Shown piece by piece: positions 48,139-60,281 of a DNA stretch of 64,000 bases. The notes below the pieces were generated by a model. The model worked only from the letters and a program-made list of their open reading frames with translations, was not told the origin of the DNA and ran no database searches. Position 1 is the stretch's first letter. Each line of letters starts with the position of its first letter. A program made the position numbers and the translations under genes. Origin of the DNA: Papio anubis (taxonomy: Eukaryota > Chordata > Mammalia > Primates > Cercopithecidae); NCBI RefSeq assembly GCF_008728515.1, contig NC_044978.1:9802452-9866451 (forward strand). Reading direction: 5' to 3'.

Positions 48139-50249
48139 GATCTGGAGTTAACAGAGTGGATGTGACAGAATTAATCAATCTCTGTTTCCACTGCTGGTTA
48201 GTCCAGTTTGCTGTAATGATTTCTGTAGTAATATTTTACCTACTTGTAGTCAAAATAAAATGTTGATAATAGTAAAGCATTGGATTAATAATGTTAGGGA
48301 AATATAAATTTTAGAGAGAGAATGTCAGAGAAATCTAACTTCTAAGACATTATCAGAATTAAATTTTGTCAGAGGTCATCAAATGAGGGATGACAAATTC
48401 AGTAATTATTTAATTTCAGAGTAGTAGCTGTGGTTGTGGAAAAGTGCATATGAGTCTTGCCTTTTCTTAGATAGTAGAAGAACACCATAGAGGATTCAAA
48501 AATAAAGAGACAAATATAGGTTCAAGCATATTTTTTAAAACTTCAGGAGGTTACTGAGGGGTACCACTGAATGATAATAGATAAAATAAGTGGTAAATCA
48601 AAAAGAAAAAAATTAAAAGGAGTAAATATGTCAGAAAATTAATCTATTTCCATCATCTCAGGTGTTGTAGACCTCTCTTTGGTGTAAGGATCCTGATTTA
48701 GTTTTTCTCTTCTAAAGTTCATAAGCTTCTGGAAGATTCCAGTAGCATATTCTGGAAGGTTCCTAAGAATCCTCATCTTAGTATTTCATGAAAGAATGGA
48801 GTACAATGATCTGTAGCAGAGAGCAAATGCCTTTTGATGAAGAAACATGAATCCAGGGATCAACCTCTTGGAGTTATATTGTTTGTGATAGTTGTTAAGT
48901 GTTCCTGATGAAGTGTTTTCCACTGAGACTTAGGTGCACTCTGCGATGTCTCTATCAGAAGACTAAATCTTTTTATTTCAGGCTATGCAAAATCTACTTA
49001 GGAAGATATTTTGAATGTTTCATAAATGATTTTTCTACCTGGTGATTATAAATCTGTATGCAGTATATGAGTATTTCACAGTATTTAGCCATATCACTTT
49101 GCATTAGGGCAGAAAAATATTTAGATTGAAATCCCCAAATTCAAGGTGCATTAACTCATAAAGGAAAAGCTTATGTCAATAGGTTTAGGCCACAGGAGTT
49201 CCACAGCATCCAAGAACGTTGTCAGATTTTAGTTTAAATCTATTGTGTGTGTGCTTTTATTTTTCCTGATGATTTAGGGTAGTATGGATAGTCAGGATAT
49301 TTAGGATAGTCTTTGAGTTAAAAGGCAAGGCTTTGGAAAGATCTTTAAAAAGCATTCAGTGAAATGTGGCTCTCCGTCAATAAAAAGCCTCAGTCTATTT
49401 TCTGAATAAGCAAGCCCAGAGCAGAGTATAATAAAACATATTGAGTGGAGGAGTATTAAATCCAGATATCTGTTTCTAACTGGAAGGCTATTCAAAGATA
49501 ATTAATACAACCTGTTGATCTGGTTTAACTTCTGGTGGAGGATTGTATGTCAAGGACCTGAAATCTGATGCTCAATTGTGCCTTCATTGGTCATAGGTCA
49601 ATGAAAAATGAGTTGTGTTTTTGTTGTTGTTGTTGTTGTTGTTTGACACATGCTCACTTGTAATTGAGAGCTTCTTTGCTTGTGATATGACAAGAAATTC
49701 AATGCTTTTCTTGTTTATTTTCTGCCCCAGGTCTAGAGTCAACTATATCTCAAAGGACCCCTGGTTCTGGTAATTGGAAAATGGCATATGAAGACCACAA
49801 ACTGACCACTAAAGGTGTTGAAGCTGACCTGACCCTTGTTTCTGTTCCTATAGAGTGGATAAAACTATGAAATATGCATTTTTAAAAACTTAAAATACAT
49901 TGCAAGTTTATACTGATACTTTTAACTTAAGTAAAACAAACAAACAAAAAATAGGATTTTATTTTCCCTTATCCATCTTACACCTGAATCTTTTATCTCT
50001 TCACTAATTAATCTTGTTCCTATTTAAGCCAACACATTTTATTAAAACACATGCCACAGTTGGAGGATACCAATATTGAGAAGGGAAACAAACAAAGAAC
50101 AATAGCAACAACAGTGCCATGATGGTCAACTGCTGGCCTTTGGCAACCAACAGCTAGACCATGATACTCTTCTTGACCTAAAAAAGTTTCTGAAGAAGAT
50201 CAACAATAATCAAACAGACTCATTCTGACCACAGCAGAACAAGATAAAA
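48139..50249. other. Unassigned sequence, possibly ERV-internal or old LINE
   Basis: No confident match. Contains a (TTG)n run at 49619-49644. A 64-codon minus-strand frame (49301-49495) has no recognised domain. Confidence 0.35.
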
Positions 50250-50260
50250 GCGAAATGACT

Positions 50261-50574
50261 GTTTTTTGTTGGTTCGTTTTGTTTTGTTTTGAGACAGAGT
50301 CTTGCTCTGTCACCCCAGGCTGGAGTACAGTGGCACAATCTTGGCTGACTGCAACCTACGCCTCCTGGATTCAAGCAATTCTCCTGCCTCAGCTTCCCGA
50401 GTAGCTGGGATTACAGGTGGATTCCACCACTCCCGGCTAAATTTTTGTATTTTTAGTAGAGATGTGGTTTCACCATGTTGGCCAGGCTGGTCTTGAACTC
50501 CTGGCCTCAGGTGATCTGCCCGCCTTGGCCTCCCAAAGTGGTGAGATGACAGGCATGAGCCACTACACCCGGCC
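50261..50574 (-). mobile_element. AluS, antisense
   Basis: A full Alu in reverse orientation, preceded by a T/G-rich tail. An 11-bp target-site duplication with one mismatch flanks it (50250-50260 and 50577-50587, 'gc(g/a)aaatgact'). Confidence 0.95.
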
Positions 50575-50587
50575 AGGCAAAATGACT

Positions 50588-51087
50588 CTAATCTCGTCTG
50601 AACACAGAAACAAGGACAGATGTCATTATGTAAATAATCAAATAAACCTCTCTTCCAGCTAACACGCATGACTACTCTTCCATTTCTGGTTAAAAGCATT
50701 GTCCTAGGTTGTTCCTTCTGCCTCTTCCTAAAAATTGTTAAGACCTCCAATCTCCTATTTATTACAATTGCCGATAGGTCTCAATACAAGACAAACTTTC
50801 CTTTAAACTTTAAAAAAACTGCCTATGATAAATCACCATCTGTCATAAATATCTCATAAATCCCTCTTACTAAAAAGGGCCTTATTGCTTCTCTGATCAG
50901 TTCTTGTTTTCTGTGGCACGTTAATAAATCTGTCTTTGTTTGACTACATGCATGTTTCTGGTGGTCACTAACTGATGGACTTCAATGAAACTCGAAGTTC
51001 CACCAAAATTTATCTGAAACTCTTGCTTCAATGGACCAGAGCCCTTCACTAGATAACGAATAGGGGATACATCCTTGCCACCTTCAG
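50588..51087 (+). mobile_element. Possible ERV LTR 3' part with AATAAA
   Basis: AATAAA at 50923-50928 is followed by 'gtctttgtttgactacatgc' and 'tttctggtggtcactaactg', reminiscent of an R/U5 region. No terminus or family can be stated. Confidence 0.35.
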
Positions 51088-51668
51088 CTCTACTGGCTCA
51101 GAAGGAAGGTCACCCTTCCCAGAATCTCAAGATAACTTTTCTGAGCTCTGATTATTTCATCAAGGCTGTCAGACTTGGTTTTTAAATTTATTGTCCTGGG
51201 AATAGATAACATTCTATTAGGAATAGAATCTCCACTGTAGGCTGGGCATGGTGGCTCATGTTTGTAATCCCAGCACTTTGGGAAGCCGTGGTGGTGGATC
51301 ACCTGTGGTCAGGAGTTCAAGACCAGCCTGGCCAACATGGTGAAACCCTGTCTCTACGAAAAATATAAAAAATTAGCCAGGCATGGTGGTGCACACCTGT
51401 AGTCCCAGCTACTCAGGAGACTGAGGCAGAAGAATCGCTTGAACATGGGGGGCATAGGTTGCAGTGAGCCGAGATCGTGCCACTGCACTCCAGCTTGGGT
51501 GACAGAGCGAGACTCCATCTAAAAAAAAAAAAGGAAAAAAGAATTTCCATTTATAAAAGGTACTGACTGAAGTGTGGACCTTAAATCTGGATCACATTCA
51601 GATGTCTGTGCCATTGTTAAGAATTTTACAGTCTCTAAGTCAGAAATAAAAAGGTTTATTGAAAAATT
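51088..51668. repeat. Unknown local repeat, copy A (split by AluS)
   Basis: 51088-51239 plus 51541-51668 match copy C at 53389-53640 ('tactggctcagaaggaaggt', 'tgagctctgattatttcatc', 'tgtggaccttaaatctggat'). The Alu at 51240-51540 sits where copy C has an uninterrupted sequence. Confidence 0.9.
51240..51540 (+). mobile_element. AluS, sense, inserted in copy A
   Basis: A full dimeric Alu with an A-rich tail. The flanks 'gaatctccactgta' and 'gaatttccatttata' look like a diverged target-site duplication, and copy C shows the single pre-insertion version. Confidence 0.95.
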
Positions 51669-53135
51669 TATACTTGTCCTTGGTTCTTACTTTCTGTCTA
51701 CCTCTACCATTGTGTCCATTCTTTTGGTGAGGCCAAAGGATAGAAAAATTTTGTTGAAAAGCCTGTTGGCAAGATGACGATAATAATTTAGAAGTTAAAG
51801 AAACATTCAAGTGGGGAAAATCCACCCTTTTGTCAAAGATACTTGTTATTATAATATTGTAAATAAAAAGATTGGTAAAAAATAGTTTTCACATTCTTAC
51901 TCCAATAAAGGGAAAATATTAAATTCATATGTTTATTCCTCTTTAAATTTATTCCTTCTGAAAGTTTTAACTCAAGGGGGATAAAAATTTAGCAGTATTT
52001 TTTTTATTTTAAATTATGAAACTGGTTACAAAGTTCCCCAAATAAGAAAATCCAGGGTACTCAACCTTTGGAATGATTCGGAGGCCTTAAAAATTAGTTT
52101 ATTAATTCAGAGGTTTATACATTATATCAAGATAACAGTTCATGTACTATTTGAGATAATAAGATATTCAATTAGACAAATGCAAGTCAGTTAATAATAC
52201 TGATTTTAAAGAAAACTGTTTTTCTCCCTGGTTTTACTATAAAAATGAGTGTAATCACAACATCCTATTATTGAGAATAGGGTTAACTTACTTATAAATA
52301 CCTTCTGAATTAATGATATTGATTCTATGAGTCAAGTAAGATATGAGTGTTTCCTTATAGTTAAGATTCCAAAACAATGTAAAATTAGGTTTATCTCTGT
52401 AGAATTGTAAAAAAGAACATTTTAAAAGAGTTTATGCCTCTGAAATTCTCATTACAATGTAACTATTAAGAAATTAACTTAATGAAACATAAATATAGCT
52501 CTTTTAAAAACTTTAAAACCTTATACAAATGATAAATTGAAGTGATTAAAACAGAATCTTTAAATGCTTTGCAATTTCTAAATATGAAAATGATGCAAAA
52601 CAGATTGCTGAACCAACTTTTAATTTATTCATATTACGCTTTGTACAAATGCATTTGAATGCCATTTCAATTGTGGCTATTTTTGCCATTTTAAAATTTA
52701 CAAAAAATGGAATGTTTTCTCATGGGAAAAAAATTGACAGCACGTGTTCCTTTCTTCAAGTGTTCTGCTGGTGTTTGAAGAAAACAGAGGAATTATTTTG
52801 ATTAAGGATTATATTTATCATTATTTGAAATCTCATTAATGTTAAAAAACACTAGGTGTATTTGTTATGGAAAGATAAAAACTGTGAACAAGAAAATAAT
52901 TTGTCTCTTTATTGATAAAACTTTCAGAGCTTATTAAGATGGTAAATACATTATAAACTAACATTGCCTTATTAAAATAGTAATACAGTAAATGACGAAA
53001 AAATCATAGCTGTGGAAAGTTTTACACTAATCATCTGTTTGTATATTTATGTATGTATATTTATACAGTTATGTTATATATGCAAGACTGTGTAAAAAAC
53101 ACTCCTATAACATAAGAGTGATTGATACTGTTGCC
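51669..53135. other. Unassigned AT-rich sequence between local repeat copies
   Basis: No recognised family. It may be part of the same unknown element as copies A-C. Confidence 0.35.
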
Positions 53136-53225
53136 CACAATCGGGATCACATTCAGATGTCTGTGCCATTGCGGAATTTTCCAATCTCTAAGGCAGAAGG
53201 GAAAAAGTTTATTGAAAAATTTAGA
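53136..53225. repeat. Unknown local repeat, copy B (partial)
   Basis: It shares 'gatcacattcagatgtctgt' (53146) and 'gtttattgaaaaattta' (53207) with copy A (51590-51668). Only this ~90-bp end of the unit is present. Confidence 0.85.
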
Positions 53226-53388
53226 TACAAATTTTTATAAAAATTTGATTTAAGATACAAATTTGACTTAGAAACACTCTTATACCAAAGAGTGTTTTTT
53301 AAGAGTGTTTATAATCTTAATAAGATATTTATGTTCTATATATGTATAACAATAAATTCTTTACTGCTAATTGTTATTTGTATCTTTA

Positions 53389-53640
53389 CTGGCTCAGAGG
53401 GAAGGCCACCCTTCCTGTAATATCAAGGTAAGTTTTCTGAGCTCTGATTATTTCATTGCGATTGCCAGACTTAGTTTTTAAATGTATTGTCCTGGGAATA
53501 AAAGAAACCAATATTCCTTAGGAATAGAACCTTCATTTGTAAAAGGCACTGACTGAAATGTGGACCTTAAATCTGGGTCACATTTAGGTGTCTGTGCCAT
53601 TGTTAAGAATTTTCCAATCTCCGAGGCAGGTGTCTAAATT
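53389..53640. repeat. Unknown local repeat, copy C
   Basis: About 250 bp collinear with copy A without the Alu. The sequence then diverges at 'gtgtctaaattta'. Confidence 0.9.
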
Positions 53641-54858
53641 TAGCTATCTAAATTTTTCAAATATACATACAAATTTAGATACATAAATTTTTATACAAAA
53701 AAAAAATCAAATTTTGGTTTTTCTTTTTCTAAATTTACCAGTTATTTTGGGCCTACATTGTAAAGTTTTCTTTTTATCATCCAAATATTCTTAACTTTCT
53801 GTACTTTTGGCCTGCTCTTGAGTCCCTAATTTGTAAAGTTCAAGTTTACATTGTTTCGTATACTGTGCATTAGAAAAATATTGATTGTAACTATTTCCTT
53901 ATTTTAGATATTTAAGACTTTAGTTCATATATTTTCTCCTCTAAAAATTCTTAACTGTGCTTTCTCAAATTCAAATTTCAGATTCAGAATAATAAACTCT
54001 TTCGTTGTCTTTTATAACTAAATCATCTTTTGCTTTCCTAGAATAGCTACAAAGTAGCAAAAAAGTTTGCTGTTCCACCTAGAAAAGAAAGGGTAATACA
54101 AATAATTAGATTTGTTTGATGGGCTCTACATTTTAATGAATGCAAAACTATTGTGAGAATCCTTTTGTTTATGAAAGTTATAACAAAATAACTGATGAAT
54201 CAAAAGAGAAATGTAGTTTTCCTTGTGTTAATTATGTATAAATACAACGTGTTAATTGAAATATATTTCAATGATTGTGAATTTGGGGGGTTAGTAGCAC
54301 AAAAACTGTAACATCCTTCCATTGAAAAGGACGTTATTCTTAGGTTTCTTTCTACATTAAATATTCCTGCTATTTGGGAACAATGATACTGTACTATATG
54401 GAAGAAATGAAAGTTTCTGGAGATTCAATCCCCGTATGTCTGATTTGTCTTCATGTGACAGCATCAATCACTATAAAGCACTGAGTCCAGACAGTCAGTC
54501 CTCTCTCACCTGAAGAAGAAAAAAAAATCATGGTTATTTAACCTCTTTTCAAAAATTATCTTTGCCATTTGCAGATGCCATGGAAAATCTGAGTAACCAG
54601 ACATCCAAAAGACAGAAAATAACTTGTCATTCCACAGAAACTGCAAAAACTTGTCAGGAGACACATCAGTTGGAGAATTCACATAACATATGGGTTTTTG
54701 AATAAAGATTCTCTTTAGAGTCATCGTTATGTAGATCACATAAAGGGATATCCAACACTTGGGTCAGAGGCTTCTGATTCACAAGACTATTAGTTATCCT
54801 GAATTGAGTAAAACCACCCAGCAATCCATCTGTAAGTAACAGCTTTATCATTACAGAA
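53641..54858. other. Unassigned AT-rich sequence
   Basis: No recognised repeat. Minus-strand frames of 61-77 codons near 54506-54975 have no identifiable domain. Confidence 0.35.
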
Positions 54859-54889
54859 GGGGGGGGGAGGGTGAGGAGGAGGGGGGGCG
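54859..54889 (+). repeat. G-rich tract with quadruplex potential
   Basis: G9 (54859-54867), GGG (54869-54871), two GG pairs and G7 (54881-54887) occur within 31 bp. Confidence 0.85.
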
Positions 54890-55150
54890 CCCTGCAACAA
54901 ACAGTGAAAAGTCTCTAAAGTAAGCTGGTGAGGCACAATTTCCTGCAGGCAGGTGCAGGTTTTGTTATGTGACACAGGCTGTTACAGAATGCTAGATGTA
55001 TCACATAATTTCCAGTTATAGTAATTTGTACATGCAGCTTTTGGCAAGCAGAGAATAAATATATAATTTTTAAATTAAATTCTCTACTGTCCAGTCAAAT
55101 GGATGTTTAGAAAAATTCTCTGTAATGTTTACAAAAGTCCCCTGAAGAAA
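54890..55150. other. Unassigned sequence
   Basis: Nothing recognised. Confidence 0.35.
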
Positions 55151-55154
55151 GAAT

Positions 55155-55498
55155 ACTCTTTTTTTTCTTTCTTTTTTCTTTTTCTTTCTTTCTTTCCTTT
55201 TTTTTTTTTTTTTTGAGATGGAGTTTTGTTCTTGTTCCCTAGGCTGGAGTGCAGTGCTGTGATCTCGGCTCACTGCAACTTCTGCCTTCCAGGTTCAAGC
55301 GATTCTCCTGCCTCAGCCTCCCAAGTAGCTGGGATTACAGGCATGCACCACCACGCCTGGCTACTTTTTGTATTTTTAGTAGAAACAGGGTTTCTCCACG
55401 TTGGTCAGGCTGGTCTTGCACTCCCGACCTCAGGGTGATCTACCCACCTCAGCCTCCCAAAGTGCTGGGATTACAGGAGTGAACCACTGCCCCTGGCC
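55155..55498 (-). mobile_element. AluS, antisense, with long T/C-rich tail
   Basis: The Alu body lies at 55208-55498 ('gagatggagttttgttcttg' to 'accactgcccctggcc'). The preceding ~50 bp are a degenerate (TTTC)n tail. Confidence 0.95.
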
Positions 55499-55917
55499 AC
55501 ATTTATTTAGCATTTTGTTTATAAGAACAGTCTACAAATAGTCCTATGTGTTTTTATGAGGGTCTGATTAATCCCTAATATTTGTTTGCTTGGGTTTGGG
55601 GAATCAACTATATTCTTTAACAATTTCAAATGATCTCTGCATTTATTGTTCTGTCTGGAAGTTTTGTATGACTGGTTTTCCAGGTTTCTGATCTATCTTC
55701 TATGTGTCTAATAACTTTTTTTTCCTTTTTGATTATTCATTTTACATTTGAGATATTTCACTAGTTGTATGTAATTTTAAAATTATATATTTATTCTCTG
55801 CTTGACAAAAGCTACATGCACAAATTATCAGCATGGTAATTTCTCTATTCAGCAGGGTCCCGCTAATACTAATTAAACTAATAGTTGCATTATGTACACG
55901 AACTACCAAACTTTTCT
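55499..55917. other. Unassigned sequence
   Basis: No recognised repeat or gene. Confidence 0.35.
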
Positions 55918-56203
55918 TTTTTTTTGAGACGGAGTCTCGCTCTATTGCCCAGGCTGGAGTGCAGTGGAGCGATCTCGGCTCACTGCAAGCTCTGCCTCCC
56001 GGGTTCCCGCCATTCTCCTGCCTCAGCCTCCCGAGTAGCTGGGACCACAGGCGCCGCCACCACATCTGGCTAATTTTTTTGTATTTTTAGTGGAGACGGG
56101 GTTTCACCGTGTTAGCCAGGATGGTCTCGATCTCCTGACCTCGTGATCCGCCCACCTCAGCCTCCTAAAGTGCTGGGATTACAGGCGTGAGCCACCAAGC
56201 CCG
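55918..56203 (-). mobile_element. AluY, antisense
   Basis: Low divergence, with AluY-like 'ctcactgcaagctctgcctc' and 'ccaggatggtctcgatctcc'. The flanks share 'aaactttt', compatible with a short target-site duplication. Confidence 0.93.
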
Positions 56204-56284
56204 GCTAAACTTTTTTAAAAAGTTTAATAATGACATTTTAATTCTAAGATTTTCAGTATATTGTTTTACATGATGTCTTTTTAC

Positions 56285-56322
56285 CCTTTAATTTTTTTTT
56301 TTTACTTATTCAACATTATGAT

Positions 56323-56354
<32 letters not shown>

Positions 56355-56605
56355 TTATTTTTATTTCTTCTAAAGAAAAGAAACGAGATACATGTGCAGA
56401 ACATGCAGGTTTGTTAGATGTGTACATGTGTGCCATGGTGGTTTGTTGTACCTATTGACCCATCCGCCAAGTTCCCTCCCCTCTCACTTCCCACCCCTGA
56501 GTAGGCCCTGTGTGTGTTGTTCCCCTCTCTGTGTCCATGTGTCCGTGTGTTCTCATTGTTCAATTCCCACTTATGAGTGAGAACACACGTTGTTTGTTTC
56601 TCACT
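56285..56605 (-). mobile_element. Primate L1 3' end, antisense, with (ATTT)n tail
   Basis: 'gagatacatgtgcagaacat' (56386), 'ttgttcaattcccacttatg' (56557), 'agtgagaacacacgttgttt'. The (ATTT)n run at 56325-56360 is its expanded tail. Confidence 0.88.
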
Positions 56606-57040
56606 GTCTCTCCAATTTATCCCCACCACTCTCCTTCCTCTTCAGTAGGCTCCAGCCATTCCTAACACACCAGGCTTGCTTTTGACTCACGGATGTCTCA
56701 ATCATCATTTCTTTGTAGGGAATCTGCAAGTAGTCAGGTGGATGACCTTTCTGCCATTCGGAGGTCAGCTCGCAGACGACCTCAGAGTCTTCTTTTTCTT
56801 CTTCCTGATTCTATCTCATTAACCTGTGTGGCTACCTTGCTCTGAAAGTATCTTCTTTCTTTTTGCGTATTTTATTGATATGATTACCTCTCAACAAGAA
56901 TCCTCAACTCCAGGAGACTACAGGCCTTGCTTTTGTTGGTTTATTTATTTGCTTTCATTCTTGAACTCCACAAGCCTAGATCCCGGTCTGGAACACATGG
57001 GTTTAATAAGCATCTTTTAAATAAATGCATTGATTGTGAT
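56606..57040 (+). mobile_element. L2 3' end, sense
   Basis: 'acacaccaggcttgcttttg' (56665), 'ttatttatttgctttcattc' (56940) and the terminal 'ctggaacacatgggtttaat' (56987) with 'taaataaatgcattgat' follow the L2 3' end. Confidence 0.6.
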
Positions 57041-58421
57041 AGGAAGTTAGAATGTGTCATAGACCTTGCGTAGAATTTGAAAACTGTAAAGAAAATTTCT
57101 GAAAAATATGTTTTATTACAATTAAAAGCAAAAGAATTTTGAAGAGTGAAAATAAGTTTGTGCATAAAAATTGCTAAGGAAAAGGATTTTTGCAGAAGAT
57201 ATTTTAGTTCCAGTTAGAATTGGAGATGGATTCAGAATGTCCATCCGATCAATGTATAATACTAACGTTGAAATAATCTTAAACTGTCAAAGGCAATTAA
57301 GTGTTGACGTGCAAAAACTAGCTTTTTTTTTGACCCTGTTATACATGTATCATTTTGAAGATATTATTTGTATACAAACATAAAAACACATTGTTATGAT
57401 TTAAAGTTCAAATAATTACAATGTCAAAAATCCTTTTACATCGATCTGCCCTATGATTACATTATCATGACCATATAAACAATTGTCTTGCTACTTGGTG
57501 AATAAATGCATTCCCTAAAATAAATTTTGGAGAAATATAAGAATAATAGAGAAACAAGAAGCTGTTTTCAGCATTATATGGTAATATTAGTGACAATCCA
57601 GGGCCAAATTTTCAAAGAGTAACGATCATTAATGTTTAATATGTTTGTATTTAATAGTCCTGACTAATTGTGTTAAGTACGCTTATTTGCCTTTATCCCT
57701 CATTTTCTATGTAATGGTAATGTTACAATAACATTACAATAGTTTACCTAATTTGCCAACATAAGACACATACTTTTAGTGGAACATTTTATACTTTCAT
57801 AGCTTAAAAAGGCATTCCAGATTAATTTCAATAATTAAGATCCAAATTCTAATACTCACTTTTGTTCTGTTGCAAGAATAATTAATGTTTGCCTTGATTT
57901 GTCTATGTTTGCTCTTCTTCAAAGTTTAACACTGTAAAGATACCAATAGTTTTTGTGATTCATTAGCACCTTTGAAAACTATGGTAGCCCTATATATGCT
58001 TCTATTCATTTCACTTGTGATCTGCTAGCATGGTTGAGTTATTGAGTTGGGTCATTATTATTGTGGAATTAGTAATTTAGCACTTCATTTTCAAAGCACT
58101 GAGGTTGAGATCAAGGGAATCAGTCTGCCAAGCAAGTTAAACTTTTGTCTTTCTCCTGTATGGTCTTAGCTCTCACAAGACTTCTAATGCGGAAGGTCAT
58201 CTCTTTGGCATGTTTAATTCATCTTCCCCTTCAACTTTAAATGGTGATTACAAAGATAAAAATATTCCAAATATTTGAAGCCTACAAAAGGCAACAGAGC
58301 TGTTTATTCCACTCTTTTAATAGGTAAATATATTCATCAGTAAAATGTATATGGCACATTAACAATGAGGATTTTATGACCATAATAAGAAAAATAACCT
58401 CTTATTTATAATCAATCTAAA
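57041..58421. other. Unassigned AT-rich sequence
   Basis: 1.4 kb without recognised repeats or genes. Confidence 0.35.
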
Positions 58422-58590
58422 CACACACACACACACATATCTGCGTATGTATGTATTTAGAAAGTTATGCATATATACATATATGTACACAGAAACATAA
58501 AGATGAATACATACAAACACTTATAGAAGATAAACATGTTGATATAAATAGATCTATACATATGTACATATGTATATGTGCATATAATAA
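58422..58590. repeat. CA/TA/TG-rich low-complexity region
   Basis: (CA)n at 58422-58437, then ATAC/ATGT-rich sequence including the palindrome 'acatatgtacatatgt' near 58557. Confidence 0.85.
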
Positions 58591-58599
58591 ATATTTCAA

Positions 58600-58825
58600 A
58601 AATAAATGACTCTGAGGTATTTGCCTAGGGCTGGGAGAAGGATGGAATGGGGAGTTATTGTTTAATGGGTACAAAGTTTGAATTTTACAAGATGAAAAGT
58701 TATGGAGATTGAGAGTGGTGATGGTGGACAACATTGTGAGTGTATTTAATGACTCTTAGCTGTGCACTTAAAAATGATTAAGATGGGAAATTTTGTGTTA
58801 TGTGTATTTTGCCACAAAAAAAGTG
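58600..58825 (+). mobile_element. L1M 3' end, sense
   Basis: 'cctagggctgggagaaggat' (58624), 'ggacaacattgtgagtgtat' (58726), 'gtgcacttaaaaatgattaa' and a terminal 'ttgccacaaaaaaagtg', in L1M 3' UTR order. Confidence 0.75.
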
Positions 58826-58829
58826 AAAA

Positions 58830-59650
58830 AAATGGCCTTGAGTTAATTGAATATCCATATGGAAAAACTTGATGTTGATCCCTTCCTACCTTACAATCTT
58901 GACAATAAAGAAAAGTTAATATCAAATGGATTACAGATGCAAGCAATATATTTAGGATTATATTTCTCAGTGTGAAAGTCAAACAGTAAAGCCAGTAGAA
59001 GAAAATATAAAAGATTTTGATTGTTGAGCAGGAAATATTAATTAAAGTAGGACCCAAAAGTGTTATTTATTTTACAAACTGACCAACAGGATTTATTAAA
59101 ATGAAGAACTTATGTACCTTAAAAGACACCATCAGGAGAGTAAGTGAGCGTGCCACCTAGTTGGAAAATAATGTGTATATCTCACAGAGAACTCACATCC
59201 GTAAGATTTATTTGAATCAACCAGTAAATAAAAGAAAATCCAGTAAGTAAATGGCCCAGAGACCTGAACAGGAATTTTGTGAAAATGATATCCAAATTAT
59301 AAATAAACATAATGATTTGCCTAACTACTTTCATCATCAGATGCAAGTTAAAACACAATATAATGCCACTATACACACACCAGAAGAGCTAAAATTAAGA
59401 CATCATACCATATATGGTGGTGGGAATGTGGAGTAACTGAAAATCTGATACACTGCTGATGGGAGCATCATCTTACAGAAGGATTTTAGAAAACTGTTTG
59501 CCACTATCTACTAATGCTGAAAATGCATACGTCCTATGGCCCAACAATTCTAGGTGTATATACTGAACAGAAATGTGTACATAAGTTTACCAAAAACATG
59601 TGCAATTCGCAGAAGCACAATTTGTAAGAGCTAAACACCAGAAACATCAC
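58830..59650 (+). mobile_element. L1M ORF2 3' part, sense
   Basis: 'ccatatggaaaaacttgatg' (58855), 'agtaaatggcccagagacct' (59244), 'acactgctgatgggagcatc' (59450) and 'ggcccaacaattctaggtgt' (59539) match L1 ORF2 order. It lies just after another L1M 3' end, so this is either a second element or a rearranged one. Confidence 0.75.
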
Positions 59651-59932
59651 TAGAGTTTTGGGGTTTCTGATTTGTTTCTTTTGTTTGTAAATGATTTGTC
59701 TTTGATTTTTGCTGTGGTGAGTGCTTGTTGTTTTATCTTTCCAACATCTATTTTCTTTCTCCTCCTAACTAGAGTAATTTCCCAGTGAATCGGTTTCAGT
59801 TGCACGTCACCATTTTCTTATACTCTAATAACAGGGGTGGGCTCATGATGCATTCCCAGACAATTTGTTCAAAAACGGCATTGTAATTGTCCTCTGGGAT
59901 TGTATATATGGATATTTGTAGAAAAACTCTTT

Positions 59933-60207
59933 GTTTTTTTTTTTTAGACAAAGTCTTGCTCTGTCACCCAGGCTGGAGTGCAGTGGCTCAATCTCCGGTC
60001 ACTGCAACCTCTGCCTCCCAGGTTCAAGGGATTCTTCTACCTCAGCCTCCCAAGTAGCTGGGACTACAGGTGTGCACCACCACACTCAGCTAATTTGTGT
60101 ATTTTTAGAAGAAACGGGTTTTACCATGTTGGCGAGGATGGTTTCGATCTCTTGACCTAGTGATCCCCCTGCCTCAGCCTCCCAAGTGTGGATTATAGGC
60201 GCTAGCC
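59933..60207 (-). mobile_element. AluS, antisense
   Basis: A full Alu in reverse orientation with small deletions near its inner end ('cccaagtgtggattatagg'). It is flanked by an 11-bp duplication 'aaaaactcttt' (59922-59932; 60209-60219). Confidence 0.93.
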
Positions 60208-60281
60208 AAAAAACTCTTTTTACCTTCTTTGCCTTTACTAACTAGTATGGTGCATCCCCAAAACTCTGTCCCCACACAGAG

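Noticed and set aside
50310..50750. 146-codon minus-strand open frame
   Set aside because: More than half is translated Alu; the remainder has no recognisable domain.
56205..56225. Inverted repeat 'taaactttt' / 'aaaagttta'
   Set aside because: It forms at an AluY flank from low-complexity A/T sequence and probably has no meaning of its own.
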